Assembly: GCF_001636315.1 (NCBI RefSeq)
Contig: NZ_KV440949.1
Span: 5,288,084-5,352,083 of the forward strand
Origin: Neobacillus mesonae
Lineage (GTDB): Bacteria > Bacillota > Bacilli > Bacillales > Cytobacillaceae
DNA length: 64,000 bases
Reading direction: 5' to 3'
Shown: piece after piece, positions 1 through 8,581 of the stretch
Layout of the letters: each line of letters opens with the position of its first letter
How positions within the stretch are numbered: the stretch's first letter is position 1
The notes under the pieces: generated by a model
What the model was told of the DNA's origin: nothing
Databases searched by the model: none
What the model saw: only the letters and a program-made list of their open reading frames with translations
Translations under genes and position numbers: made by a program

Positions 1-1583
1 TTTCCTACAATCGTTTTAAAAACACGACTAAAATAATGAGAATTGCTATAACCTACCTCTAAGGCAATTTGGTAGACTGTATAATTTAAGTCTTGAAGCA
101 ATTCCTTCGCTTTTTCAATCCGTAAATAGGTGATATATTCAACAAAATTGCTGCCGGTTGCATTTTTAAAAATCCTGCTAAAATATGTAGGACTAAGGTG
201 AACATGGCTCGCAACTTTCTCCAGAGTAATCGCTTCTAAGAAATGCCCCTCAATATATTCCATGGCCTTCTGGATTGATTTAAGCGTATGATCATTATGA
301 TGATTAGTGATAAAATCCAAAAAACGGTGAATTAAATCGCGCATCCACTGTTCTAACTGTGACAAATTTTCAATAAAAGGGATCAGGGATGTATATTCCC
401 TTAAAATCATGTGAATTTCCTTCTGGTTAGCACCGCCGTTGATCGCAGCCCGAGCCAGCATCGCCGCAATTTCGGATATTTGTAGAATAAAAACTTCAGG
501 ATCTACGTTTTGAGAGGACGATATTTTGGCAAATAGATTTTTCAAATTTTCATAAACTGCTTTCTGATCATTCACCATCAGTTTATTAGCAAGTGCCGAC
601 ACTTCCTGATTTGGAAGGAGCACATGTTCATTGGTAAATCTTTCGATGTTATCAACATGAATAACCAGATCATTCCCCTTAAAAAACTTATATTTCAAGG
701 CATATTGTGCCTCTTGATAGGAGTAATGCAGGTTTCTGACATCTTCATAATAATTCCCGATACCGATCGTCACACTGTAACCAGTTTGTTCACTGATATA
801 ATTTTTAGCATCGTCAGCCAATTTTACGGCCAATTCTTTATAACCGGCCTTTTGTTCCTGAAATGGCAGCGAAAGTAAAATGGCAAATTGATTTACCCCT
901 GTGCCCATCGCCAAGCATTCATTCAATTTATGAATGAAAAATTGACGTGTAGCCGTAATAATTTCATTGCGGACTACATCCTGCCACTGTTTGTTTTTCT
1001 CTTTATTCTTCCAAAGAAACTCATCAATTTGAATCGACATTGCCATATTTGGAACAGTTGACAAGCCAATTAACTGGCTTTGGTTCCAAATTTCCCTTGA
1101 GTTTTTAATATTTCCATAGAGTAGGTTGTAAATAAGGCTTACCCTTAGAGATTTCATAATGTTATTTGGATCTTCACTTCTCTGCTGCATCAACTGCTCT
1201 GATTGAAGAATCTCTATTCTTAGTTCTTGCAGCAGCCGATAAACCACTTCTTTATCCAGCGGCTTTGTTAAACAATCAAATACACCATTCTTAAACATCC
1301 GTCTCATTTCCTGATTGGCATACCTGCTTTTAATCATGACAATAGGCATGGTGAATTTTTTATTATTAAATTGCTGCAGAACAATATTTTGTGCTAGTGT
1401 TGTCATGTTATCAAGATCAACCAGCAGCACTTTCGTTTCATTTGACGGCAGCCAGCCCTCTTTTAACACATTCTGCCTGTTTCCTTCTTCAATAGAAAAA
1501 TCAAATTGATGGTCTTGAATAATTTGTAGAAACAGATCTCTCACGTTTCGGTCATCTGTAGTTAGGAGAATCTTGTTTTTCAT
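1..1583 (-). CDS. YesN-type response regulator with AraC DNA-binding domain (3' end cut by window edge)
   Basis: This frame is open from an ATG at 1583 to the window edge, about 527 codons, so the last residues are missing. The N-terminus reads MKNKILLTTDDR and is a receiver domain: the acidic pair (DD), a phospho-acceptor Asp in VLLVDLD, and the Lys of TKPLDK can be seen. A middle region of roughly 250 residues resembles the degenerate GGDEF-like part of YesN regulators. The C-terminus is an AraC double helix-turn-helix (SPTYFSRIFK, then GYSNSHYFSRVFK). Proteins of this kind usually answer a YesM-type sensor kinase that controls nutrient uptake; no such kinase is in view and it may lie beyond position 1. 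The gene has its own upstream gap (1584-1690) after the terminator of the ferritin-like gene, so it is probably a separate transcript. Confidence 0.88.
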   Translation of the reverse strand, partial: MKNKILLTTDDRNVRDLFLQIIQDHQFDFSIEEGNRQNVLKEGWLPSNETKVLLVDLDNMTTLAQNIVLQQFNNKKFTMPIVMIKSRYANQEMRRMFKNGVFDCLTKPLDKEVVYRLLQELRIEILQSEQLMQQRSEDPNNIMKSLRVSLIYNLLYGNIKNSREIWNQSQLIGLSTVPNMAMSIQIDEFLWKNKEKNKQWQDVVRNEIITATRQFFIHKLNECLAMGTGVNQFAILLSLPFQEQKAGYKELAVKLADDAKNYISEQTGYSVTIGIGNYYEDVRNLHYSYQEAQYALKYKFFKGNDLVIHVDNIERFTNEHVLLPNQEVSALANKLMVNDQKAVYENLKNLFAKISSSQNVDPEVFILQISEIAAMLARAAINGGANQKEIHMILREYTSLIPFIENLSQLEQWMRDLIHRFLDFITNHHNDHTLKSIQKAMEYIEGHFLEAITLEKVASHVHLSPTYFSRIFKNATGSNFVEYITYLRIEKAKELLQDLNYTVYQIALEVGYSNSHYFSRVFKTIVG

Positions 1584-1684
1584 ATAACCACATCTTTCAT
1601 ACCGGAGTTTAGATTGAAGAAAAGATTAAAATCCATTTCATACAAAATTCGCTATTTCTATCAAAATTCCTGTTCTTTTAAGAT

Positions 1685-1725
1685 TAAATTTGAGCCAGGA
1701 CGTTTCAGTTACGCCTGGCTCTGCT
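1685..1725 (-). terminator. Terminator after the ferritin-like gene
   Basis: An inverted repeat (GAGCCAGG at 1692 against CCTGGCTC ending at 1721) lies just past the stop of the minus-strand ferritin-like gene. On the minus strand it is followed by AAATTTAATCT, a weak T-tract. Confidence 0.6.
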
Positions 1726-1732
1726 TCATTAT

Positions 1733-2398
1733 TTATGCTGTTTCATTTGGAACAGGATAAATAGTATCATAATAATGCATCATTTCTTCCCTTAAGCGAC
1801 GGGCACCCCAGATGGCGTTATCGCGCTGCTGGTCTGTAACCACATATCGTTCAACAATCATTTCTCCAAGTCTAGCATGAAATTCTTCGTCCTTTTTAAT
1901 GGTTTCATAGCATCTTGCTAAGTCAGGAAGACCGATTCGCTTGCAGTTCTCAATGACAATGTCATGTGTAGTGGTGGTAGATGTTTCGGAACAGTTCCAA
2001 ACGGCAACGGCGCAGGCACGGTCCTTTCCAAGTGCCTCCCAGTGCAAATTCTCCCAGCCTAAATGCTCTTTTGGCGGCTCTGTCGGTGCTGTGTAACCAT
2101 GCTTTTCAAGCACACGGCAAATGATTTCATAGTGGTGGGCTTCCTCCCACATATGTTTGCATAACGCAGTAACCGTAGAGCGTTCAAATTCCTTCCAATA
2201 ATCATTGATTTGTTTGCCTAGAAAGAATACGTAGGCGATTTCCAGCCAAACTCGCTGTTCAATTGCTGTAAATACCTCATGCTGAGTAAGATCCTCACGT
2301 GTCCAAAACTTATAGGCTTTGTCATGAGCATATTTCTTAAGCTCTTCTTTAATTCCTCTAAATTCAGTCCAAAATTCTTCGTGTGTAATCGCTGTCAT
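1733..2398 (-). CDS. Ferritin-like diiron-carboxylate protein of unknown function
   Basis: A 221-residue helical protein without signal peptide. Two ExxH motifs are visible, EEAH (in EEAHHYE) and EEFH (in KKDEEFHARLGE), with further helix Glu candidates in EQRVWLE and CSETST. This is the ligand pattern of a four-helix-bundle diiron protein. The ATG at 2398 is chosen over an in-frame TTG at 2422 because a GGAGGGG site sits at the right distance before it and lies inside the longer frame. The gene lies downstream of the ABC transporter ATPase in the same direction, 121 bp apart, so it may process or sense what the transporter imports; that is inference. TenA was considered because it often accompanies this transporter family, but the motifs are ferritin-like. 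The substrate is unknown. Confidence 0.7.
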   Translation of the reverse strand: MTAITHEEFWTEFRGIKEELKKYAHDKAYKFWTREDLTQHEVFTAIEQRVWLEIAYVFFLGKQINDYWKEFERSTVTALCKHMWEEAHHYEIICRVLEKHGYTAPTEPPKEHLGWENLHWEALGKDRACAVAVWNCSETSTTTTHDIVIENCKRIGLPDLARCYETIKKDEEFHARLGEMIVERYVVTDQQRDNAIWGARRLREEMMHYYDTIYPVPNETA

Positions 2399-2519
2399 GA
2401 TAACCCCTCCAATGTTATACAATATTCTGATTATTCATAATTATATGGTTGGTATATCATTCTTGTAAGTAGCTATTTTTATGATATCTATCACATTTTT
2501 ATCTTTTTTCTTGGATCTA

Positions 2520-3314
2520 TTACTTTACTTCCATCATAGCCTTTAAGCTTTCTTCACGAATTAATTCAGTCAGCTGTTCTTTATAGGCTAGGAATTTAGG
2601 CTCAACTTTTATGCTATATGGTCGAGGGTGCTCGAGTTCAATCGGAATGTCAGCCTTTATTTTTCCCGGCCTTGATGTCATTACGACTACTCTATTGGCT
2701 AAATAAATTGATTCTTCTACATCATGGGTGATAAAGAGTATCGTTTTATGAGATTTTTCCCAAATTTCTAGCAGCAGTTCCTGCATCAATGTCCGTGTTT
2801 GATTATCAAGAGCTCCAAAGGGTTCATCAAGCAATAGGATTTCAGGATCATTTGCCAAAGCCCTTGCAATGGCTACACGCTGCTGCATCCCTCCTGAAAG
2901 CTGTTTTGGATAATGCTTTTCAAAGCCTTCTAATCGGACCAGCTCAATATATTTCTTTACAATGTCTTTTCGTTCTGAAGCACTGTTCTCTTTTGTTTTA
3001 AGGCCAAACTGAATATTTTCTTCCACTGTCAGCCATGGAAATAGCGAATAGGCTTGAAACACCATGCCGCGATTGGAAGAAGGTCCGAACAGTTCCTGCC
3101 CGTCCAGATAAACATCACCCGTTGTCTGCTCTTCAAGACCAGCAACAATCCGCAGCAAAGTAGATTTCCCGCAGCCAGACGGTCCAAGTATGGTAATAAA
3201 TTCATTTGGCATGATGGTTAAGTTTGTTTGATCTAGCGCTAGTACATTAGGACCTTTTTTATTTCCGGCAAAAACCTTCGTGACATTTTTAATTTCCAGT
3301 TTTGGGTTACTCAT
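2520..3314 (-). CDS. ABC transporter ATPase, nitrate/sulfonate/taurine type (SsuB/TauB/NrtD-like)
   Basis: A 265-residue nucleotide-binding subunit with Walker A GPSGCGKST, signature LSGGMQQR, Walker B ILLLDEPFGALD and switch His in LFITHD. It should power the permease encoded just upstream. Two starts are possible: an ATG at 3323 that overlaps the permease stop as TGATG, and one at 3314. The AAGGTG at the end of the permease gene is 9 nt from the second, which also gives the usual family N-terminus (MSNPKLEIKNV), so 3314 is preferred. Third gene of the binding protein-permease-ATPase operon. Family members import taurine, alkanesulfonates, nitrate, cyanate or pyrimidines; the sequence does not decide which. 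Confidence 0.9.
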   Translation of the reverse strand: MSNPKLEIKNVTKVFAGNKKGPNVLALDQTNLTIMPNEFITILGPSGCGKSTLLRIVAGLEEQTTGDVYLDGQELFGPSSNRGMVFQAYSLFPWLTVEENIQFGLKTKENSASERKDIVKKYIELVRLEGFEKHYPKQLSGGMQQRVAIARALANDPEILLLDEPFGALDNQTRTLMQELLLEIWEKSHKTILFITHDVEESIYLANRVVVMTSRPGKIKADIPIELEHPRPYSIKVEPKFLAYKEQLTELIREESLKAMMEVK

Positions 3315-3322
3315 CAGCTTCA

Positions 3323-4195
3323 TCACCTTCCATAATGCCATGGGAACGCCTTGCGAATGCAGACTTTTAAAATTAAATCGGATAGTAATCCAAGTACACC
3401 GATTGTTACAATCCCAAAAATGATATTTCCTGTCTTCAGCATGCGCTGTGATTCCAGGATGAGGCTGCCAATCCCGGAAGCAGAAGCAACGAGCTCAGCT
3501 ACAATAATGTAAGACCATGCCCAGCCTAAGATTAACCGGAGGATTTCCATAATTCCAGGTAATGAGGCCGGTAGAATAACGGACCGCAGCACGCCAATTC
3601 TAGTTCTGCCAAGAGTATAAGCTGCTTCTAACAGTTCGCGGCGGACATTGCCAACCTCCACCGCCACCATTAATACTAATGAGAAAAATGAACCGACAAA
3701 GATAATCGTAATTTTTTCAAGCTCGCCTACACCAATCCATAAAATGAATAATGGTATGAAGGCTGATGCCGGCATGTAGCGAATAGCAGAAATGATAGGT
3801 TCAAAAAAGGCTTCCACAACTTTAAAGGTTCCCATTAAAATCCCCAGCGGTAAGCCAATGACAACTGCAATGAGAAATCCTGCCAGCACCCGGTATATGG
3901 TAATCCCGATATCATTGATGAAACCATAGTCTGTAAATAAGGTAATTCCTGAATGCACTATATCTACAGGGGTTGGCAAGAAAAGCGGATCTACCATTCC
4001 GGTGAAAGTTAGCAGCGACCAGACAGCCAGTAATAAAACAACACTTGCGATACTGATACCGACATATAATCGGTGCGGGATCGACGCTTGCGGCTGCAGC
4101 CACTTTTTACTGCTCTTTGTCCGATTTTTCGACTTTTGATGGGAAATTAATACTGATTGATTGACAATTTCCTCGTTCTTAGCCGCTTTCTCCAT
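3323..4195 (-). CDS. ABC transporter permease, SsuC/TauC type
   Basis: A 290-residue inner-membrane protein of the BPD_transp_1 family. After a basic cytoplasmic N-terminus there are about six hydrophobic segments, starting near residue 48 (ISIASVVLLLAVWSLLTF). The EAA-like loop that contacts the ATPase falls around RRELLEAAYTLGRT. It lies between the binding lipoprotein (15-bp gap) and the ATPase (start overlap or near-overlap), the standard order for this transporter type. One permease gene implies a homodimer. It moves the ligand delivered by the lipoprotein at 4211-5212; the ligand itself is not readable from the sequence. Confidence 0.9.
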   Translation of the reverse strand: MEKAAKNEEIVNQSVLISHQKSKNRTKSSKKWLQPQASIPHRLYVGISIASVVLLLAVWSLLTFTGMVDPLFLPTPVDIVHSGITLFTDYGFINDIGITIYRVLAGFLIAVVIGLPLGILMGTFKVVEAFFEPIISAIRYMPASAFIPLFILWIGVGELEKITIIFVGSFFSLVLMVAVEVGNVRRELLEAAYTLGRTRIGVLRSVILPASLPGIMEILRLILGWAWSYIIVAELVASASGIGSLILESQRMLKTGNIIFGIVTIGVLGLLSDLILKVCIRKAFPWHYGR

Positions 4196-4210
4196 TAATT
4201 CACTCTCCTT

Positions 4211-5212
4211 TTATTGCACGAATGAGTAATCAATAAGATCATCGATATTTGGCTCATGATCGATTAATTTGTGTTCCTTCCAAAATTCAGCACCCAGGTT
4301 TGTTAGATTGTATAATTCACCAGGCTGTTCCTTCGTCCCAAAAAGTTGTTTGTTTCCCTCTTCATCATAGAGACGAATTCCTTTTAATGATTCTTCCAGT
4401 TCAGCTGGTGATTGTCCCATAGCTTTCCCCATAATCTCCAAGGCTTCCTGTTTGTTAGTTTTATAGAATTCCATTGCTTCAAACCAAGATTTAACTAACG
4501 CCTTTACTGCTTTTGGATTTTCTTTGACAAAATCCCTGCGCATGGCAATCGTACTGGTTATGACTCCTGGAGAGGCATCACTCGTCATAAGAACATTGCC
4601 GAAGTCCGTATTCTTGGCCTTTGTTAACCACGGCTCCCATGTGACCGCCGCATCCACTTTGTTCGCAACAAATGCAGCACCAGCATCGCCAGCTGTCATG
4701 TTCTGAGTGTCAATCTCTTTAAAGTCAATCCCCTCTTGCTTTAACAAATAAAGGAACCAGAAAAAGCTTGCCCCTCCATCTGTTTGCACCGCTACTTTTT
4801 TACCTTTAAGATCTTTTAGGCTTTTTATTTCCTTTTTCGCCACGATGCCATCACCGCCATGTGATTCGTCTAAAGCTACAACTTGAACGACATCGACGTT
4901 ACTGGCAGCAGAAACGACATGTGTATCGACAGTGGAAGAAAAACCTTGGATCCGATTAGCGGCAAGAGCCGTTCTACGGTCGGTATTACTTTCCATTTTC
5001 ATTAATGTAACATCAATTCCGTTCTTTTTAAAGAAACCCTTTTCCTCAGCAATCCATAATGGACCATAGCCCACCCACGTGGCAACACCCAAAGTGATGG
5101 ACGTTTTTTCGCCTTTATCTTCTTTCTTTTGACCATCAGTACTCGTTTGTCCGGCACAACCTGCGATTACTAATAAAATACATAAGATTGCTAAAAAGCT
5201 AGCTTTTCTCAT
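4211..5212 (-). CDS. ABC transporter substrate-binding lipoprotein, NMT1/SsuA-like
   Basis: A 333-residue lipoprotein with lipobox VIAGC (lipidated Cys19) and a short charged linker, followed by a periplasmic-binding fold of the NMT1/SsuA/TauA family. Typical stretches are WVGYGPLWIAEEKGFF near the N-terminus, the hinge DLKGKKVAVQ, and VDAAVTWEPW. It should be anchored outside the membrane and deliver a small anion or heterocycle to the permease at 3323. The family covers taurine, sulfonates, nitrate, bicarbonate and pyrimidine precursors. Its position beside the TsdA/TusA/rhodanese genes makes a sulfur compound attractive, but that is inference only. The gene opens a new transcript after the response-regulator terminator; I see no -24/-12 element in its upstream region. 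Confidence 0.88.
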   Translation of the reverse strand: MRKASFLAILCILLVIAGCAGQTSTDGQKKEDKGEKTSITLGVATWVGYGPLWIAEEKGFFKKNGIDVTLMKMESNTDRRTALAANRIQGFSSTVDTHVVSAASNVDVVQVVALDESHGGDGIVAKKEIKSLKDLKGKKVAVQTDGGASFFWFLYLLKQEGIDFKEIDTQNMTAGDAGAAFVANKVDAAVTWEPWLTKAKNTDFGNVLMTSDASPGVITSTIAMRRDFVKENPKAVKALVKSWFEAMEFYKTNKQEALEIMGKAMGQSPAELEESLKGIRLYDEEGNKQLFGTKEQPGELYNLTNLGAEFWKEHKLIDHEPNIDDLIDYSFVQ

Positions 5213-5473
5213 CTCATTTCCTCCTAATGTTTGATGTTGAAATTATACAAACATGGATGGTATTGCTTCTAGATGATAATCGCACTGATGATCGTATGAA
5301 AAATGAAATTTTAGTATCCACCTCCAATTGTAAAATTTGTTACCTTTGTTGGAATAATTAAAATATTCTATCCTATTTATACAATATCCTGTTCAAAAAA
5401 ACGGGGATTTTTTTGTATAGGTTAAAAATTTGTACAAGAAAACAAATATTTTCACTACGGTTGACTTGTTAAC
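5213..5473. promoter_or_regulatory. Upstream region of the ABC transporter operon, no clear promoter
   Basis: This AT-rich gap lies between the response-regulator terminator and the transporter operon. I looked for a sigma-54 element (GG-N10-GC) on the minus strand and found none. TTGAAC- and TTGTAT-like hexamers exist near 5370-5400 but none has a convincing -10 partner at 16-18 bp. A good ribosome binding site (AGGAGG) stands just before the start at 5212. Confidence 0.35.
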
Positions 5474-5510
5474 CTAAAAAAACCCTTCCAATAATTTTAG
5501 AAGGGCTTTT
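5474..5510 (-). terminator. Terminator of the three-component regulatory operon
   Basis: An 8-bp stem (AACCCTTC at 5481 against GAAGGG.TT ending at 5509) is followed on the minus strand by seven Ts. It separates the response-regulator gene from the ABC operon. Confidence 0.85.
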
Positions 5511-5531
5511 AGCATACTTAAATATGGCTAT

Positions 5532-6857
5532 TTACATTGCTTTTAGTTGATATTGTTCTATTTTTCGATATAGGTTTCTTACACTGACGCCAAGAACTTC
5601 CGCAGCCTTTGTTTTATTCCAGTTCAGTTCTGCCAGCACTTTTTTGATGTGTTCTTTTTCTAGCTGCTCAAGTGAACACAAAGCCGCGTGTGTTTCTTTT
5701 GAATTCGATTTGTCTGCAGCTTGAAGCAGCAAATCAGAAGCCTCGATTATATTTCCTGTACTTAATAACATTCCTCTCTCCAATAAATGATGAAGCTCTC
5801 TAACATTACCAGGAAAATCATAGGATTGTAATGCTTTCAACGCTTTTGCATCTAGGGTTTTTCCGGCCTTTAAAAAATGCTTAACCAATAATGGCAGATC
5901 ATCCATCCTGTCCCTTAAAGGAGGAATAGTTATTTTCACAACGTTAAGACGGTAATACAGGTCTTCGCGAAAGTTCCCCTTGGCAACTTCCTCATCTAAA
6001 TGGCGGTTTGTCGCAGTTATTGTTCTTACTTTTACTTTGCGTTCCCTTACTTCGCCGATTCTGCGAAACTCACCTGATTCTAAAAAACGTAAAAGTTTGA
6101 CTTGTAGAGATAATGGCATTTCACCCAGTTCATCCAAAAACAAAGTTCCACCGTTCGCCGCTTCCACCAGTCCTTTTTTGTCTTGATTAGCACCCGTAAA
6201 TGCTCCTTTAACATGTCCAAATAGCTCGCTTTCAAGCAGCTGCTCTGGTAATGCCCCTGAATTAATAGCCACAAAGGGTTCCTCACGTCGAATACTCCAA
6301 TAATGGAGTGCCTTTGCAAATAAATCTTTACCAGTCCCGCTTTCCCCTTCGATTAACACCGGCACATCACTGTCAGCTATTCTTTCCGTAAGTTCTAACA
6401 GCGAACGAAGTTTAGAGTTTTGCCCTATTATTTGAAAAGAATGCTGCTGTTTTATAATTTTTTTCATGCTGTCATTCTTTTCTTTTAGAGTTTTATTTTC
6501 AATAGCCTTCTCTAATGCCATCTCAAGCTCAGAAAGGTTGTAAGGCTTGGTTATGTAATCAAATGCCCCTTGTCTAATCGCTTCGATTGCAGTCTCAATG
6601 GTGCCATGCCCTGTCAGCATGATTACTTGAATCTCAGACTGAATCTTTTTTGTCTCCTTTAATAAAGCAATCCCATTCATTTTCGGTAAACGGATATCAT
6701 AAATGGCTAAATCATAATAATGCTCATGGATTAAGGGGACGGCATCTTCTGCGTTTAGTGCAAAATCTACTTCATAGCCTTTACGCCGTAAACGGAAAAC
6801 CAGCAAATCCACTAAATCCTTTTCATCATCTACAATTAAGATTCTGTTTTTCCCCAT
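5532..6857 (-). CDS. NtrC-class response regulator, sigma-54 activator
   Basis: A 441-residue regulator with three domains. The receiver domain (about 2-118) has D10/D11 and phospho-acceptor D54 in IYDIRLPKMNG. The AAA+ sigma-54 interaction domain (about 140-370) has Walker A GESGTGKD, the diagnostic GAFTGA loop and LFLDELGEM. A Fis-type helix-turn-helix ends the protein (KTKAAEVLGVSVRNLYRKI). The start at 6857 is chosen for its GGAGGG site; the longer frame to 6974 only runs inside the kinase gene. The coding region overlaps the kinase gene by 22 nt, implying translational coupling. The sigma-54 promoter in front of the TsdA-like gene (10727-10743) is the obvious target. That link is inferred from proximity, since sigma-54 promoters are few in this lineage. 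Confidence 0.95.
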   Translation of the reverse strand: MGKNRILIVDDEKDLVDLLVFRLRRKGYEVDFALNAEDAVPLIHEHYYDLAIYDIRLPKMNGIALLKETKKIQSEIQVIMLTGHGTIETAIEAIRQGAFDYITKPYNLSELEMALEKAIENKTLKEKNDSMKKIIKQQHSFQIIGQNSKLRSLLELTERIADSDVPVLIEGESGTGKDLFAKALHYWSIRREEPFVAINSGALPEQLLESELFGHVKGAFTGANQDKKGLVEAANGGTLFLDELGEMPLSLQVKLLRFLESGEFRRIGEVRERKVKVRTITATNRHLDEEVAKGNFREDLYYRLNVVKITIPPLRDRMDDLPLLVKHFLKAGKTLDAKALKALQSYDFPGNVRELHHLLERGMLLSTGNIIEASDLLLQAADKSNSKETHAALCSLEQLEKEHIKKVLAELNWNKTKAAEVLGVSVRNLYRKIEQYQLKAM

Positions 6858-8581
6858 GATGAACCCTCCTTTTTTCCTATATGAATAGGAATCATTATTT
6901 CTACCGTTGTACCTTTCCCGACGTTGCTTATCAATTGAATCCTTCCGCCAAATTGTTGAATAATTCCGTAACAAACAGAAAGTCCAAGTCCGGTACCTTT
7001 CCCCAGCGTTTTTGTCGTAAAAAATGGATCAAATATATATGGAAGGTTCTCTTTAGAAATACCTTCGCCCGTATCCGAAATTGATAAACAGAACAAATTG
7101 TCCTTCAATTCCCCGCTTATCGCAATTTCTCCATCCTTTTCAATAGAATCTATGGAATTATTGATAATATTGACAAGCACCTGCATCAGTTTTAAGCTAT
7201 CACCAGGGAAGACAGGTATCTCGCTTAAATGGCTGATAAGCTTAATATTTTTCTTATTTAAGGAGTAATCCACCAACGTGATCGTATTTTGGATAATTTC
7301 CTTAATATCTATTTCGGATACAGTCCAATTGGTTTTCCGGGAAAAATTTAATAGGTTTCCGGTAATTTTTTTACATCGGCCGGCATTGTCTGTTATTTTT
7401 TGCAGATAATTGTCCAGCTCATGGTTGTCTAGGGTTGGGTCACTTCCGTTGATTCGATCCAATAAATCTTCCGCATAAATATTGATTACGGTCAAAGGAT
7501 TATTTACTTCATGTGCAAAGCTAGATGCCATCAATCCGAGTGCTGCTAATTTATCTGTTTGGATCATCTTCTCCTCGATTTCCTTTTTTGCTTGAATTTC
7601 TATACCCATTTCATTAAAAGACTCCACCAATTTTCCGATTTCATCATTTCGTTCAACTGGAAGCCTAGAAAATTCTTCGGAGTATTTCATTTTATTTATT
7701 GCTTTCTCCAGCATTAAAATTGGTTTGGTAAAATAAAAGCCAGCGTAAATGCTGATTAAACTGACTATGATGGTAAACAATGCCATAACGATTAAACCAT
7801 CGTTGAACATTTTGTAGATTGGTTTAAAGGCTGATGTTTTCGGCTCCTCCATTACCAAAGACCAATTTAAACCGGGAATTTGCTGTTTAACTCCAAGGAC
7901 AGAATCGGTTAAGATCACACTCTTTTTTTGCCATAGTTTGCTTGAGTCCTGGTGAGCAATTACTTTTCCTTTACTGTCAAGCAAGTATAAATAGGACGCT
8001 TGATCCTGCCGGAACGATGCAATTTTACCAACAATTTTTTGCAGTTGTATGACAACACCGGCCCCTTTTGTTACCCCATTTTCATAGAGTGGTACCGCCA
8101 GTTTGATGACAGGCTGGCCAAACTGATTAATCTGAACGTCGCTATAGGCTTTATTATTTTTCTTGTGCTTCTGCCACATTCCTTTCGAATACCATTTTTC
8201 GTGCGATTCAGGTTTATTTAGCTTATATCGGGAAATTCTTTTCTCCACATTTCCATGGTCATCAAGTATGACAATTTCCTCAATAGATTCATTTTGCTGC
8301 AGCAGTTGATAAAATTCGCTGTCGGTTCGGCTTGGAGCGCTTAGTAAAGTAAGGTTCTGCAAATGCTGGGAAGTGAGATTAAATTCCAAACTAATTTCTG
8401 TAGATAGGTTTTGTAAAATTAATTCCTGTTTTTCTTTTATTCTGTTTTCTAAATCTATTTTTGTATGGTAGAAATAATAGAAACTTATCAGCAGTAAAGG
8501 AATGATGGACATGAAGAGTCCGAATACAAGAACTTTATGTCTAATCGGCTGGGAAGTAAGCCATTTAATGTTGAATGCCAT
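6836..8581 (-). CDS. Membrane sensor histidine kinase with extracellular Cache-like domain
   Basis: A 581-residue kinase. One membrane segment lies near residues 17-38 and a second near 263-284. The 220-residue region between them is extracellular and looks like a Cache/PAS sensor. A HAMP linker (about 284-335) follows, then the phospho-acceptor H357 in SSFAHEVNNPL, and an HATPase domain with DTGEGIS and GKGTGLGLSV. The NtrB-like H-box matches its sigma-54-type partner regulator. It overlaps the upstream binding-protein gene by 17 nt and the downstream regulator gene by 22 nt, so the three are made as a unit. The signal is unknown; the stand-alone binding protein encoded upstream may present it. 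Confidence 0.93.
   Translation of the reverse strand: MAFNIKWLTSQPIRHKVLVFGLFMSIIPLLLISFYYFYHTKIDLENRIKEKQELILQNLSTEISLEFNLTSQHLQNLTLLSAPSRTDSEFYQLLQQNESIEEIVILDDHGNVEKRISRYKLNKPESHEKWYSKGMWQKHKKNNKAYSDVQINQFGQPVIKLAVPLYENGVTKGAGVVIQLQKIVGKIASFRQDQASYLYLLDSKGKVIAHQDSSKLWQKKSVILTDSVLGVKQQIPGLNWSLVMEEPKTSAFKPIYKMFNDGLIVMALFTIIVSLISIYAGFYFTKPILMLEKAINKMKYSEEFSRLPVERNDEIGKLVESFNEMGIEIQAKKEIEEKMIQTDKLAALGLMASSFAHEVNNPLTVINIYAEDLLDRINGSDPTLDNHELDNYLQKITDNAGRCKKITGNLLNFSRKTNWTVSEIDIKEIIQNTITLVDYSLNKKNIKLISHLSEIPVFPGDSLKLMQVLVNIINNSIDSIEKDGEIAISGELKDNLFCLSISDTGEGISKENLPYIFDPFFTTKTLGKGTGLGLSVCYGIIQQFGGRIQLISNVGKGTTVEIMIPIHIGKKEGSSWGKTES

Noticed and set aside
624..878. Plus-strand open frame inside the YesN-type regulator
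   Set aside because: It is the complement of the regulator gene, which has clear receiver and AraC motifs on the minus strand.
1733..2398. TenA thiaminase as identity of the protein beside the transporter
   Set aside because: The two ExxH motifs fit a diiron ferritin-like protein and the TenA active-site pattern is not seen.
2399..2422. TTG start giving eight extra residues on the ferritin-like protein
   Set aside because: The extension covers the GGAGGGG ribosome binding site of the ATG at 2398.
5213..5473. Sigma-54 promoter for the ABC transporter operon
   Set aside because: No GG-N10-GC pair in the right direction was found, so direct control by the neighbouring sigma-54 activator is not supported.
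6858..6974. Longer N-terminus for the response regulator
   Set aside because: It lies inside the kinase coding region and precedes the normal receiver start, which has its own GGAGGG site.
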